From Carallia brachiata (lineage: Eukaryota > Streptophyta > Magnoliopsida > Malpighiales > Rhizophoraceae), in contig JADCRB010000060.1 of NCBI GenBank assembly GCA_021464245.1, forward strand, positions 859,797 through 923,796: a stretch of 64,000 nt of DNA, given 5' to 3'. Below are positions 13,201-24,199 of the stretch, in pieces; position 1 is the stretch's first letter; every line of letters starts with the position of its first letter. The notes under the pieces were generated by a model. It did no database searches. It was not told the origin of the DNA and was given only the letters and a program-made list of their open reading frames with translations. The position numbers and the translations under genes were made by a program.

Positions 13201-13736
13201 GGATATTTTTTTTTATGGTATTTTGTTTGGTTTTGTTTAAAAGGACAAACCAAGTAAGATGCTCTATTATATGCTAGATGACAACAATCAGTAACCACCG
13301 GTTGTGTCTTGTTTTTGGCATATACCATTGATGTTTTTAGAGCTGGTCCTCCCATCGTTGTACGCTGTTAATCTGTGTAGTAGATTGATTGGTTTGAGAT
13401 TTATGGAAGAGAGATGACAATTGACAAATTCTCATGTTAAGAAGAGTTATATTGTGTAATTATATTTTATATTATTAAAATTATTATACAACTTATTTGA
13501 TAATATATAATAATTTATTTATTTTTTTTAAATTTAATCTTTCAATAACTTAAATCACTTTAATTTCATTTAAATCTTATTTGAAAATGCCACAAAAAAT
13601 TTCCTACAAAGAATAAATTTGGCCAATGGGTGCCATAATTTAAACGTGCGTAGATTGTGAGCGTGACACATTTAGTGGCAATTATTATTTTTCACAGATT
13701 TATTTATTATATTAAAAGTGAACCTATCTTACAAGT
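10234..13736. other. Long AT-rich spacer
   Basis: No gene can be supported. It holds an AT palindrome near 10600-10700, a foldback MITE (listed separately) and a more GC-rich patch at about 13010-13200. The open frame in that patch (13016-13240) matches no family I know. Confidence 0.5.
11843..12170. mobile_element. Foldback MITE with long imperfect inverted repeats
   Basis: The two halves of about 150 bp are imperfect reverse complements around a centre near 12010-12020. For example CTAAGTACTTTGATG near 11943 pairs with the reverse complement of the stretch near 12110-12130, and TTTTCATTTGAAACC near 11957 pairs with the stretch near 12095. The element is non-coding and strongly AT-rich. Ends are approximate and I could not fix a target duplication. 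Confidence 0.5.
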
Positions 13737-13808
13737 TCCGTTGTCGTCCAGCGGTTAGGATATCTGGCTTTCACCCAGGAGACCCGGGTTCGATTCCCGG
13801 CAACGGAA
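13737..13808 (+). tRNA. trnE-UUC: tRNA-Glu (anticodon UUC)
   Basis: A 72-nt cloverleaf. The acceptor stem TCCGTTG pairs with CAACGGA and A is the discriminator base. The anticodon stem TCTGG/CCAGG encloses loop CTTTCAC with anticodon TTC at 13770-13772. The T arm is CCGGG-TTCGATT-CCCGG. The internal A and B boxes of RNA polymerase III are intact (GGTTCGATTCC is the B box). There is no intron. A T5 run follows as terminator. The sequence matches the plant nuclear type. Confidence 0.97.
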
Positions 13809-13810
13809 AA

Positions 13811-13815
13811 TTTTT
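13811..13815 (+). terminator. RNA polymerase III terminator of tRNA-Glu
   Basis: A T5 run begins three bases after the end of the tRNA; four or more T residues stop polymerase III. Confidence 0.85.
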
Positions 13816-15186
13816 ATTTATGGCCTTTTTCTTTTTATCCTGATCCATCATGTTAGTACATTCACAATGCCCTTACCCACCCGTCCAAAAATGAGGAAAC
13901 CCATAAATGAAAGCCCAAAGCTTGGCAGCCAATGAATTTTTTACACACAGTTTACTTTTCTTAAAAAATTAATTCCTACCAGCAATGGAGTTGTGAAATC
14001 TTCCAATGACATATTCAATTAAAATTTGTTCACATAATTTAAACCGTCCAAACCAATTAACGACTGTTGATGACACTTTAATTGCTTTCAATATCATGAT
14101 GGCGTGATTGTTGTTTTGAAAATTTTCAAAACCTCACAAACAATTTAATTTTAACTAGTTTTCAAGTATCGTGCAATGCGTAAATTCTTTAATTTATGTT
14201 ATGATACGATAATTTTAATACGAAAATAATAATTTGAATAATGTTTTTTTTAGAAAAGAATTATTCAAGATAAGACAATATATTTCATGAGAACTCTTCT
14301 AGTTTAGTCCTTTGTGGTTCTTAGTTATTAACTTTGTTTATACTACTTTATAGCAATAATTACTTTAAATAATTCAACCACTCGTGCTCTTCCATGAAAT
14401 CTCAAAAAACTTAATTTATTTGTATATGATTTAGTATAGTCAAATCTTGGCATCTCTATTTTTCTTTATATGTAATTCCACATGGTTTAATTGTTTTAAT
14501 TAATATATGCAAATTAAAGCATAATCCTCTTAATCCGTAACAACAAAAATAAAGAACGATGAAATAGACTGTCTTCCACGCAGTACGAATCCAACAAAAT
14601 CCCTCTTTACGTTTTTTTTTTTTTTCTCATCGGCATGTGTTTCTTGTTTTTTCTAAAGCATAACCGTATATATAAAATAAGCAAAATACTTATACGCTTG
14701 TTTGTTTAGGTGAGAAAAAGGGAGAATGAAAGAGAGAGAGAGAAAAAAAAAAAAAGAAAAAAACTCAGGATTATCTATGAGAAAGAAAGTACCTCCTAAA
14801 ACTAAAAAAAATTTTCTCCTGCAAGGAATGTTCACTTTCTCATATTTTTTGGTGAGAAAAATTAGAATCGGAGGGGCTATTTAATGATATTAATTATCAT
14901 AATTACTTAATCATCCTTAATCTTGACAATTATCATGCTTTTTTTATATAAGGGTAAAAATATCATTTTATATGCAGAAATTTTCCTTTCTCCTCTTTTC
15001 TAATCATATTTAAATAAAAAATTTATTTCTTGATCATTTTCTTTCTCACCTACTTTTAACCTATTTCAACAACTATAAAAAAAAAACATTACTTTCTTTT
15101 CGAACACTTTTATTCTTGCCACTTTCTTTCACACTCGAGTTCTGATCCAAACACACCAATATTAAGGTGAAGAGTATATTGCTCAC
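13816..15186. other. Intergenic, AT-rich
   Basis: No gene or RNA is supported. There is a purine-rich run near 14720-14770. The short minus-strand frame at 14653-14835 is low-complexity. Confidence 0.4.
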
Positions 15187-15239
15187 CATGTTTAATAAAG
15201 TCTGACAAACCAAAATCGGTGGCCTTCAAGAGGAGAGTC
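15187..15239 (-). pseudogene. Single-exon fragment of a CPK16/18/28-type calcium-dependent protein kinase
   Basis: On the minus strand a 53-nt piece with AG before it and GT after it encodes LLKATDFGLSDFIKHG. This covers kinase subdomain VII, where DFG binds magnesium. KATDFGLSDFIKPG is typical of CPK16/18/28 kinases, and its exon borders match. One extra base (CTCTTGAAG) shifts the frame at its upstream end. No other kinase exon is nearby, so this is a stray exon. Confidence 0.55.
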
Positions 15240-15464
15240 CTAAGTAAAAGACAAAAAAAACATCTATAGAAGACTTCAATTAAACTTAATTTGGGATTAT
15301 GACTTTATTATTATGAGTTTTGTGGACTTGATCTTTTAACGTCCCCCAATTTGCTAATACCCCTGAAATCCCAGATAAAGTTCAATACAATTATCATAAT
15401 CAGACCAATCGTACAAAATATAAAGCAAAACTTAGCTAAATTGAAACCCAGATTCCAAGCAAAC

Positions 15465-15594
15465 CTGAAAGCAATGGCGAAGTCAGTACAAAACTTCTCA
15501 AGCGCCTTATCTATAATCTCCACAGAAGACTCCTTTTCCAGCTCTTTCGCCAACTGCTCATAGTCCTCATCATTCCGCGATGGACTTGAAAATT
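15465..15594 (-). pseudogene. Exon fragment of 5'-adenylylsulfate reductase (APR)
   Basis: The minus strand encodes [17 protein letters not shown] and then IIDKALEKF, ending in AIAF before a GT donor at 15464. Plastid APS reductases have [33 protein letters not shown] at this place, with an exon border at AIAFS. The piece matches the start of the reductase domain. The catalytic Cys region and the thioredoxin-like C-terminal domain are absent, and reading on gives only a short hydrophobic frame. It is a fragment, not a gene; the kinase exon fragment lies 225 bp away on the same strand. Confidence 0.6.
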
Positions 15595-15649
15595 CTACAA
15601 CAAATATAAGGAAACCATTGTCAAAAACATGGCTGGAAACGGGATAACA

Positions 15650-16085
15650 CCAAATTTGATTCTAAACATTTGTAGATTTTTTTAATTAAATTTTAAACCT
15701 TTTAACTTTTTCAATTGAATCTTATATCTTTCAGTTTTTTTTATAATCAAGTCCTTTTCTGTTAACGACTATTAGTCAAACAATTTAAAACATACTTTAA
15801 CCAAATAAAAGTGAATTAAAAAATCTTAAATATGGTATTTTAATTATTTTTTAAAAATATTATAACAAATAAATACGACAAAAATAGTATTTACAATTTT
15901 TTTTTATTTATATCTATTTGGTCAAAGTATTTTTAAGTAGTTTGACTAATAACTATTGACAGAAGAAACTCATTGTAAAGAATTTGAAATGAATAAAACT
16001 CAACTGAAAAGATTGAAATGTTTAGGATTCAATTAAAAAAAATTATAAACGTTTAGGACCAAAAAAAATATTATTCAGGCTGAAA
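15650..16085. mobile_element. Foldback MITE, MULE-like, about 0.43 kb
   Basis: Left arm (about 15655-15805) and right arm (about 15925-16075) are long imperfect inverted repeats. TATTAGTCAAAC on the left pairs with GTTTGACTAATA on the right, and ATTCTAAACATTTGTA on the left outer end pairs with the reverse complement of the right outer end (TATAAACGTTTAGGACC). Coding capacity is nil. Exact ends and target duplication could not be set by eye. Confidence 0.7.
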
Positions 16086-17128
16086 ACATAAAAGCTAAAA
16101 CTTGACCATACCCCTGGTTTAATGTCACGGTGTACCAAACCATGAGATTTTACTTCCATCTAATGCAATAAAAACATTGCACAAAGCAGCAAATGCAGCA
16201 ATAATAACTAAATTTCTAAAAATAAAGAATAATGCTAGATAACAGCAAATATAACTTGGAAAACAATGTGATATGCACGGCAAGCAGTCTCTGCGGTGAT
16301 ATGTACAACGTATGTAGTTGAAAAGTTTTAGGAGAGTGAGAGGGCAAGAGATGCAGTTAATTTAAGGTACAGATTAAAATAGAGAATACATATTTGGTAT
16401 AAATTAGGAATATACTTGAGTAGATCGGATTAAATTTAAATAATAGTGGTTAAATAAAATTTAAATTAAGTAATAAGATTATTATAATTATATATTATAA
16501 TTAAATTTATAAAAATAATTAAACTCTCAAGCACTCCTAAAAAATAAGAAACATGTCACATAAGTTAAAAAAGCTTCCAAAAGGAAATTTTCTCTCTCCT
16601 TTGTAATTATATATATATGATAATACTTTTTGTCACGAAGGAAAAGTTCACGAAAGCTTATGAATACCAAAAACTTTCAAACAGTTTTTTTTTTTTTTTT
16701 TTAAATCAAGACTTAGGATACTGATGAGTACATTTATGATAATATTAAGTACTATTTATGATTTAATTTTTTTGCAAAAAAAACTTGATTGCTAATAAAT
16801 ATATTTAAGGTAACATTACAAACTATTTAGAGTTTAAATTTTTGTAAAAATAAAAAAAAATGTTTCAGGTTTGTTAAGGAAAACAATTAAATGGCGACAA
16901 ATTAACTTTTTCTTTTTTTGGTGCCGTTTTGTGAAACTGAATTCATACAGAATAGCATTACTCTTTGAATATAAAGATCAAATTAATTCAAATTGACTCG
17001 CGTACACTCTTAACTTAATCATCGCAAAGTGCTTGTAGTAGCAGGGTTCTCACTCTTTACTATCCATGATAAAATAATATCTTGGTTCTCTTGGTTCAAC
17101 ACGTAAAGATTGCCCCGATTCCATTGGC
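16086..17128. other. Intergenic, AT-rich
   Basis: No feature supported apart from poly(T) at about 16685-16702. Confidence 0.4.
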
Positions 17129-19052
17129 ATGCAGCCTGTATCCGATCCCTTTTTAGGACAGAATACCATAAAAGCTGTGGAGCTCATTGCAAGTCAGAGA
17201 TCTTTCCTTAACGGTTTCCTCGGAAATTTTTTCATGGCCAGATCCTATCACGTCGAGTGGAAGCAATTTTCCTGCCCAACGTGTTCTTCTCTTCTTGGAG
17301 TTTATTGTTATGATTTCATGTGCAAGTTAATGTGCTAAAATATCTCACATCAGAAAGGAAATGGAAGAATAAATAATTTATAAGTGATAAGAATTTATAT
17401 TCTTAATATCTTAAAGTTTGTGGTTAAAATGTAATGTCAAAACTCACTTATATGTTGCTTACTCGGACCCTAAACAAAGTTCTCTCCGTTTTGAATTCTC
17501 GCGTTTCCCCTACATTTATCCTTGTGCAAAAGATGATCTCCCCCTAGATGACGGGATCAGACTGTTTAAATGTTACCTTTCCACCTCTTTGCCAGTTGGT
17601 AGATCAGATGACATATTCAGGTGAGCATGATATCCATATTTTCTTAAGCAGATTTTTAGTCAATGAATAGTATTTCTTTTGAAAGGGACTGAGCTTTGCC
17701 GTTAATCACAGTTATTGATGTTATTTGTTTGCTCATCATTGACAGGAAATATACCTTGGAGAGAATGTTTACAAATCAGCTGGTGGAAAGTGCAACAGAT
17801 GAACTGTCATTTTGGACCATCATCAGGGATTTGACGACTAAATCTCCTGCGCTGCATGTTGTGCTTCTAAATCCAAATTGATGGTGCCGTTCTGGTGTTA
17901 TTGCAGAAACGGGGAGAAACTATGGAATTAATTTCAAAGCTAGATCCATATCCTGTTGTCAAGGTTCTATTTTCTTATTGGGGAAGTATAACTGAATCTC
18001 AACCAAGGTTAATATATCGAGTTATTCTTTGTATTTTTATCTTTTTTTAATTTCTATCAACTATTGAAATCTCCCTGATACTTCTATGTCTAGCAGTGTA
18101 AATTACAAATTTGGTTTGAAATCCTGTGCGAATCGTCCTAGTGTTGGGGCACTGATTTCTAAAATTAATAGCTTAATAACTTAGATTTGACCGTTCCTTG
18201 TACTTTTTTATTTTTAGGCCATCAAAAAACAATTTAGTGAATATGATGATTATCAGATTCTTGAGGTGGAAGAACGCATTTTACCTCTTTACGCTCTCTA
18301 TTCAACCTCTCTTAAAAGGAAGATCCATTACTGAAACACTATTAGATTTGAAGTGGACCTCCGCTAACCCAATCACCACGATTGCTGATTTTGAAATCAC
18401 TGCACCGCGTTCAATCTTTAGCCGCACTTTGTAGCCACCCAGATTCATTTGTTAGGAGAGAACGCGGATGCGGGGACTAAACCCATATTGCAACTAGGGG
18501 AGACGCGTCAGATAATCACTTGATTGCCACTTCTAGTGGTTGATCGTTCCTCATACTTTATACGGAGTCTCGTGCACTGAGTAACATTTTTTTTAATAAC
18601 TTAGTTTGAACTTTGAAGTTGGCCAACATCACAAAATTTCTCAACCTATTAGGAAGCCGCAGATGCATGTGCCTTTAATTTGCCGTCATGATGGCAGACA
18701 TGCCTACATCTCCTTTATATGTGTGATTATTATTTCCGTTAAGGTGTCTGAAATTTACAAGGTGATCCCAGTTAAAAGAGCTTGAAAAAAGGGTAAGCGG
18801 ATGGAGAGACGCACTCAACAATATCAATTTTCACTCACTTTTGTCCCAAGTTTCATTTTGAGCTGCAGCTGCAAACTAAAACGTAGATTCATGCAGGATG
18901 TTTGAAGAGTGGATGACAAAGAATCAATCAGATGATGTTTTCTTGTTGACACATCAAGTAGAAGAGCTAATTGAAGGCATGAAATCTGCAGAGGATATAT
19001 TCCCGCCTTCATGTATTTCCTTCCAGGGTTTATCACTGTTATCCATGCAAAG
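17129..19052 (+). pseudogene. HECT_2-domain (UBE3D-like) ubiquitin ligase, intron-containing pseudogene
   Basis: Plus-strand exon pieces in order: about 17159-17310 (EWKQFSCPTCSSLLG), about 17460-17621 (RLFKCYLSTSLPVG, ending DDIFR), about 17746-18007 (KYTLERMFTNQLVESATDEL, TKSPALHVVLLNPN) and 18896-19052 (EEWMTKNQSDDVFLL, FPPSCISFQGLSLLSMQR). They resemble the plant homologues of the E2C-binding HECT-like E3 (UBE3D), which carry paired Cys and an SLPVG motif. Breaks: TGA at 17879-17881 where a Ser is expected before WC, then a frameshift, since the following LDPYPVVKVLF stretch reads in another frame. The upstream exons are missing. Family naming is from memory. Confidence 0.6.
18185..18592. 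mobile_element. Possible inserted element flanked by a 12-bp direct repeat
   Basis: TTAATAACTTAG occurs at 18173-18184 and again at 18593-18604, directly after a T8 run. The 408 bp between are more GC-rich than the surrounding intron of the HECT_2 pseudogene. A 12-bp flanking repeat plus a homopolymer tail fits a SINE or other LINE-mobilised insertion. I see no clear tRNA-type A and B boxes. Confidence 0.35.
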
Positions 19053-19873
19053 GTAATGATTGGACCAAAAAATTAGAATATGATTCCAATGGATGATGAA
19101 GCTTCTGTTGGTATTTGCTTGAACCCTCGGCCTCAAGGCTGTCAGCAATGTGACTGAACCTTTTAATCCAAAGGGAAGCAATATTGTTACTGTTTCAAAG
19201 CGATTCTGAACAGATTCATCGCATGTTCAATGGAAACCGGAGCATCGCGTATTCATTTGGAGTCGGGCTGCTCCGACAAATTACACTTCTCACATACACA
19301 AAAAGACGAGGAAAAATGGGGTCGGCACTGATCCAACTTCCAACGTATTGAAAGTTGAAACCTACCCATCTTATTACGTCACAGGTAGAACGCTCGTCAA
19401 AGTGGAATAATTCCCGCAATTTCGTTGAATAAAGTTGGCAATCTGTTAACAACTTAATGGAACTAATCTTATTACATGGTCGTGTAGATTAACAATTTCA
19501 TGCAAACCAGTTTCCTAACTTAAACAAAACAATAAAAAAAAAAAAAAAAGGTTTAGGATCCTTCGGATCACACGCGAGATACCTTGCAGCCATTACACTC
19601 CCTAGATCGAGAGTTTATTGTTGCAACACTATTTCTATGATTCCTCGAATAAGAAAAATAAACCCACCGAATTGGTTTATAATTAATAAACAATAAATAC
19701 TCGCTGCCATTTTGTTTTTTGTTTTTTGTTTTTTTTCTATTTTTTGTTCCTGTGACTGCACAAGGGAGGCAAAACTACTGTCCAAGCTCACAGAATTTCT
19801 CTTGCTGTTTATGTAGGCAGGCATTGCCACTCATTCCAAGTGATATACACGATCTTTTTTTATTCTGCATCAA
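19053..19873. other. Intergenic, between HECT_2 pseudogene and PWP1
   Basis: Contains the convergent 3' flanks of the two neighbours. The open frames at 19216-19452 and 19615-19830 show no family features. Confidence 0.4.
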
Positions 19874-22800
19874 TCAAATCTCACGATCTGGTCTGCTAGC
19901 CTTATTGCTGTTCCCCAATCTTCTGGAGATACCAGAATCCGATGATGTATCCCACAACTGCAAAAGTTTAAGGCGCAAATCAGCATCATATCATGCAAAG
20001 TGGGATTCACACTAGCAGATACTTCAAAACATTGTATAATAGTGTTCTACACTCACTTGCAGTTTCCCCTTTGAGCCCCCAACAGCCAACAAGAAGGGGT
20101 CGTCCTCAGAGAAGGAAATGGAAAAGACGGCTCCCTACGAACATTTAAAGCAACATATGAGAATCCAACTCGTACCAATGTCATACACACATCCAACAAT
20201 CATTTATCACAAATAGCCTGAATTGGGGGGAAAAAGGAATCACATACTGCTTTAAGATTTCTGGAAGCAATACAAGAAGGTTGGTTGTTTGACAAATCCC
20301 AAAGTTTTACCTGCACAAATAAAACAACAGAAGATGAAAAAAAAAAAAAAAGAAAATTGATACTTCACAGTCATATAAAAGCTTATAAAATAAACAAATA
20401 AATTACCGTCTTATCCATGGATCCTGTTGCAAGAAGCTGCGGCAAATAAAAAGAGAAATTACGAATATGAAGTTGACAAATTCAGAATATCTTCAGAAGT
20501 ATGAAATAACTTAATAAACATACATTAGGCATTGAGTGGTTGTAGCAAATAGTGGAAACAGCTTTGTCATGGGCATGGAGAGTAAAACTTGGCCTTAAAT
20601 TAGAAGTTGAGGCAGACTCGGCGACCCGACTATCAAAACCTTGGACCATACCATCTTCCAGACTCACCTAAAAGAAAAGTATTCATAAGTTCATTGACTG
20701 GATTTCACACACTTGTTGCCACAAATTTGATCCCCAATGTGCTTCCTTGCTTGGCACATGGGAAAACTCCAAAATTATAAGAAGACAACCGTCTCTGAAA
20801 GGAAGAAGCACACACCACAAATGACTGACTATTGTGTGGATCCCATGCCAGGCTTTCAACATCAGCTGTGACCAACCATTTCAAACCAGGTTGTGCAGGT
20901 GTTCTACTATCAATCTGCAATGCATAATAACAACAAAATTGATACAACTAGTTGAAAGAAGTGACAAAAATTTCACTCTTACTACAAATTTCAATACCAA
21001 GGTTGTAACATTATAGATGAATATACCTATACATGCATATACATATCTATAAGCCCCCTTTTCCCCATTATGTGTGTTGCAGTAACATCCTCCGTTTTGA
21101 AAAGAGATAAAGCAGGATCCTTATTACCAGTACTACGGAACGATCAAAAGATCCACTGAGGAGGGCTTGTGGCTCACAATGATTCCATGCAACTGCTTGA
21201 ACCTGCAAGAAGCAAGATCAAGAACAAAATTGCAACCTGTATACAAAGCTTTGTCCATGCAATGAAGTTACTCTTCTAGATTGAAATCTATAAGAAGCCA
21301 AGACAAGGCACCATAGGCATTCCAAATATTTGTCAACGATAAATATTGGAAGTAGAAAGTTCATTGCCAGATGGTCACCAGCAGATTAAATAAAAGATAG
21401 TGGCATAAATAGCTGAAGACAAATTACACTGTGGGTTTCTTATGGCATAAGAATAATGTGGGGCATTTTTCTTGCCTTGTCAGTATGATGCTCCATGTTA
21501 TCAATACACTTCCCAGCAGCCACGTCCCAGATTTTAACTCGTTTGTCAGCGCTAGCACTAGCAAGGATATTCCTGTATTCACTCTTTTACTTGTTAGCTA
21601 TAAGAGCTTCAAATACAGTAATATTCCACAGAATCGAGAACTGAACTGGCCAATATGCATAAAAAAAACAAACCTGCGTTGCTTGCTCCAAGCAAGGCCT
21701 AATACAGCACCAGTGTGGCTGCCTTCTTTGTATTTGCCTGACATCTAACATAAAGAAAATGGTAGAATTTGTTAAAAGTGGTGACCAGATAATATATATG
21801 TGTATATATATGTGAATTGGTTAAAAGTATGCTGGTTGATACACATGTCAGGATGCTTTGTTCTTCGAGAGATAGATACCACCAGCCCATGATGGACTGG
21901 GGAAACTGAGTGTAGTCATTATTGAATACTAATGAAGAAGCAATATATGATAAAAATATTTCAAAATGGAACCAGCCAAATTACAGACATATTTTACCAC
22001 TTTGACAGCAGATGGCCTCAACATAAAGGTCACCAAAAATGTATTCATATTGTTATTTGGTTTGGCCATGTCGGGCAAGTTGGAACCACATCTTAGAACC
22101 TGCACACAAGATGCCGACCCTTTCTACAGATGGCGTTGGAGCTTGTAACAAGCAAAATTATCCCAGTAACATAAAAGTTATTGACTAAGCATTAAATAAG
22201 ACTAATTAGCTGTTGTTATCGTATATATCCTTCATTCCAAAAGATTTCTAAAATGGGTCATTGCACATACGAGTAAATTTCCTCAATTGGATAATCATGA
22301 AGAAAAGAAATTGCAATTCATTCATTTCACATTCAAAGCTCCCAAAATTCTACCATGTAAACATGATTTAGGTGTAAATAAAGGTAACTGAAGTTTTGCC
22401 AAAGTGACATCATGCTAATTTATCTCTTACAAGATCCATATCCAAGTAAATGTAATTTAAAAAAATTGGCAAAAGGAGACAAATGACCAACCTTCTTACC
22501 CTTTCCTTTTTCCTTTTTCTTTTCAACAATTCCACCTAATATCAAAGATGGTTGCACTTCATTAATCTGATAGCAGCAAAGATGTGAGAAATTCTGAATG
22601 CTGTGTCCAAACTCCAAAAGAGAGCCAATAAACATAATGTAGTATGACATTCATATCCATAATTTACATACGATGTCTAGGTCCCATATTTCAATGGCGG
22701 GATCCATACAGCCAACAGCTATAAAGTTTCCTGCAAGAGAAACAAAAAGATTTGCAGATAAAGAAACTGCAATGGAAGAGATATAAGCTGAAATGCAGCA

Positions 22801-24199
22801 ATAGATGACATTCTGTCAAAAATTAGGTCACAAATTACAAGATGCATCCATAGAGGATAGAACACCGGCAAATAATATTTACATGCTCTGATAACATGTT
22901 TTGGCCACATGATATTGGAATTAAAGTACCTTCCTCTCCCCCTTTAAGCAGGCAATCAAGCCATGCTGTGCAAAGAGGGAGTGCTGAGAGGACAATATCG
23001 CGGAGAACATACATATTAGGATCGCCATCGCCTGATTCCTCAAGTATCCAGACCTGCATATAAAAGATGACCTTTTGGCATCACAGACACGCTGATGCAC
23101 ACACAAGTACACTTGGGGGGGGGGGGGTCCAAATAAGTGTTACATGCCTCAAGGTGGCTGAATTCATCCTCATTCCGTGCACAAACTATGACAGAATCCT
23201 TTGGTTGGATGGTCATGTCTTCCAGCTCTTCAGAATCACAATCCTAAACAAGTCAGTAATAGCATCAGAAGCCAAAGAATAGACAAGCCTACCTGTAACT
23301 CAAAAAGGTCACCCAACTTACATCTTTATCATTTAGATATGGATCCATTTCATTGCTTGGGTAGTAAAGGTCCCCAAGACCGGAGCTGAACAACTCAATG
23401 TCTGACATAGCATACGCATAATTAGTTAAACAGAAAAAATACATAGCCATACAATTTGGCCAATTCCCCTAGTTAAATATCCAACATGACCTCAATTTCA
23501 AGGAGCGCACACACAAAAAATGATAGCAATATAAGCTGCAGAGCAGTGGTTCACACAAATGACCGCAGACCACAATTCATGTGCTGTTTCCATAAACTCG
23601 AATCTAAAACTCAAAATAAAAAGTTAATACCTTCGTCCTTGTCATCATAATGATCCATGTCAAGTTCTTTTAAGCCATCAACAATGTCAACCAAGTTGGT
23701 CTGCGACTTGCTACTCTCAGAAGTTCTGCCAAGCGCACCTGCTACGGCTAGTGCATGACTGACTTTATCAGTCTGCTTGGCATCACCAACTTCCATAACT
23801 TGATCACCATCATCATCATTGTCATCATCCTCGCTGGCGCTATCTCCTCTGTACAAACCAAACCAAAAGCAAGTAACTTGAAATACTAGTCGGCCATTGA
23901 CAAGAAAAGGGCTTACCGACAACGACATAATACAACTAAAATCCATATATTTGGAGAGTATGAATTGTTCTTACGACACCCAATTCGAAAAGTTTGTTTC
24001 TTTAGGTCCCGAAAAAAATAAAAAATTGCAAATTGACCGAAAAAAATTATATCGTTGGAGAAAAGAAAGAAGCTTTTCACCTTGTCGTCAAAGCACCAGT
24101 TTTGATAATCTCTTCAATCTCCTCCTTGGACGGCAGCTCCGCCACCGCAGGGATGGACTTCGAGACTCCTTTTCGAACCCATGTCACGGCGGCTATCAT
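19874..24199 (-). CDS. PWP1: PWP1 (periodic tryptophan protein 1) WD40 protein
   Basis: Sixteen exons on the minus strand join without a break to 1512 nt, 503 aa: 24199-24081, 23848-23631, 23401-23322, 23243-23148, 23053-22930, 22730-22672, 22566-22492, 21744-21674, 21572-21476, 21202-21128, 20914-20816, 20667-20524, 20436-20407, 20310-20248, 20134-20057 and 19957-19874. The N-terminus MIAAVTWVRKGVSK is the PWP1 signature, followed by an acidic Asp-rich stretch. WD40 repeats follow: AIEIWDLD, HTGAVLGLAW, SASADKRVKIWD, SGSFDRSV, AHDKAVSTICYN, GSMDKTVKLWD, GGSKGKLQLWD. The family acts in the nucleolus in ribosome biogenesis and rDNA chromatin. Two introns start with GC instead of GT (after 23148 and after 21476), both in an AG/GCA context. 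The gene looks functional. Confidence 0.95.
23115..23127 (+). repeat. G13 homopolymer in a PWP1 intron
   Basis: Thirteen G in a row inside the 94-bp intron 23054-23147, on the coding strand a C13 run close to the GC-type donor. Long G runs are rare in this AT-rich window and their length is likely to vary. Confidence 0.9.

Noticed and set aside
19874..24199. PWP1 as a pseudogene because two introns lack GT
   Set aside because: GC-AG introns are a known minor class, and the 16 exons join in frame over 503 codons.
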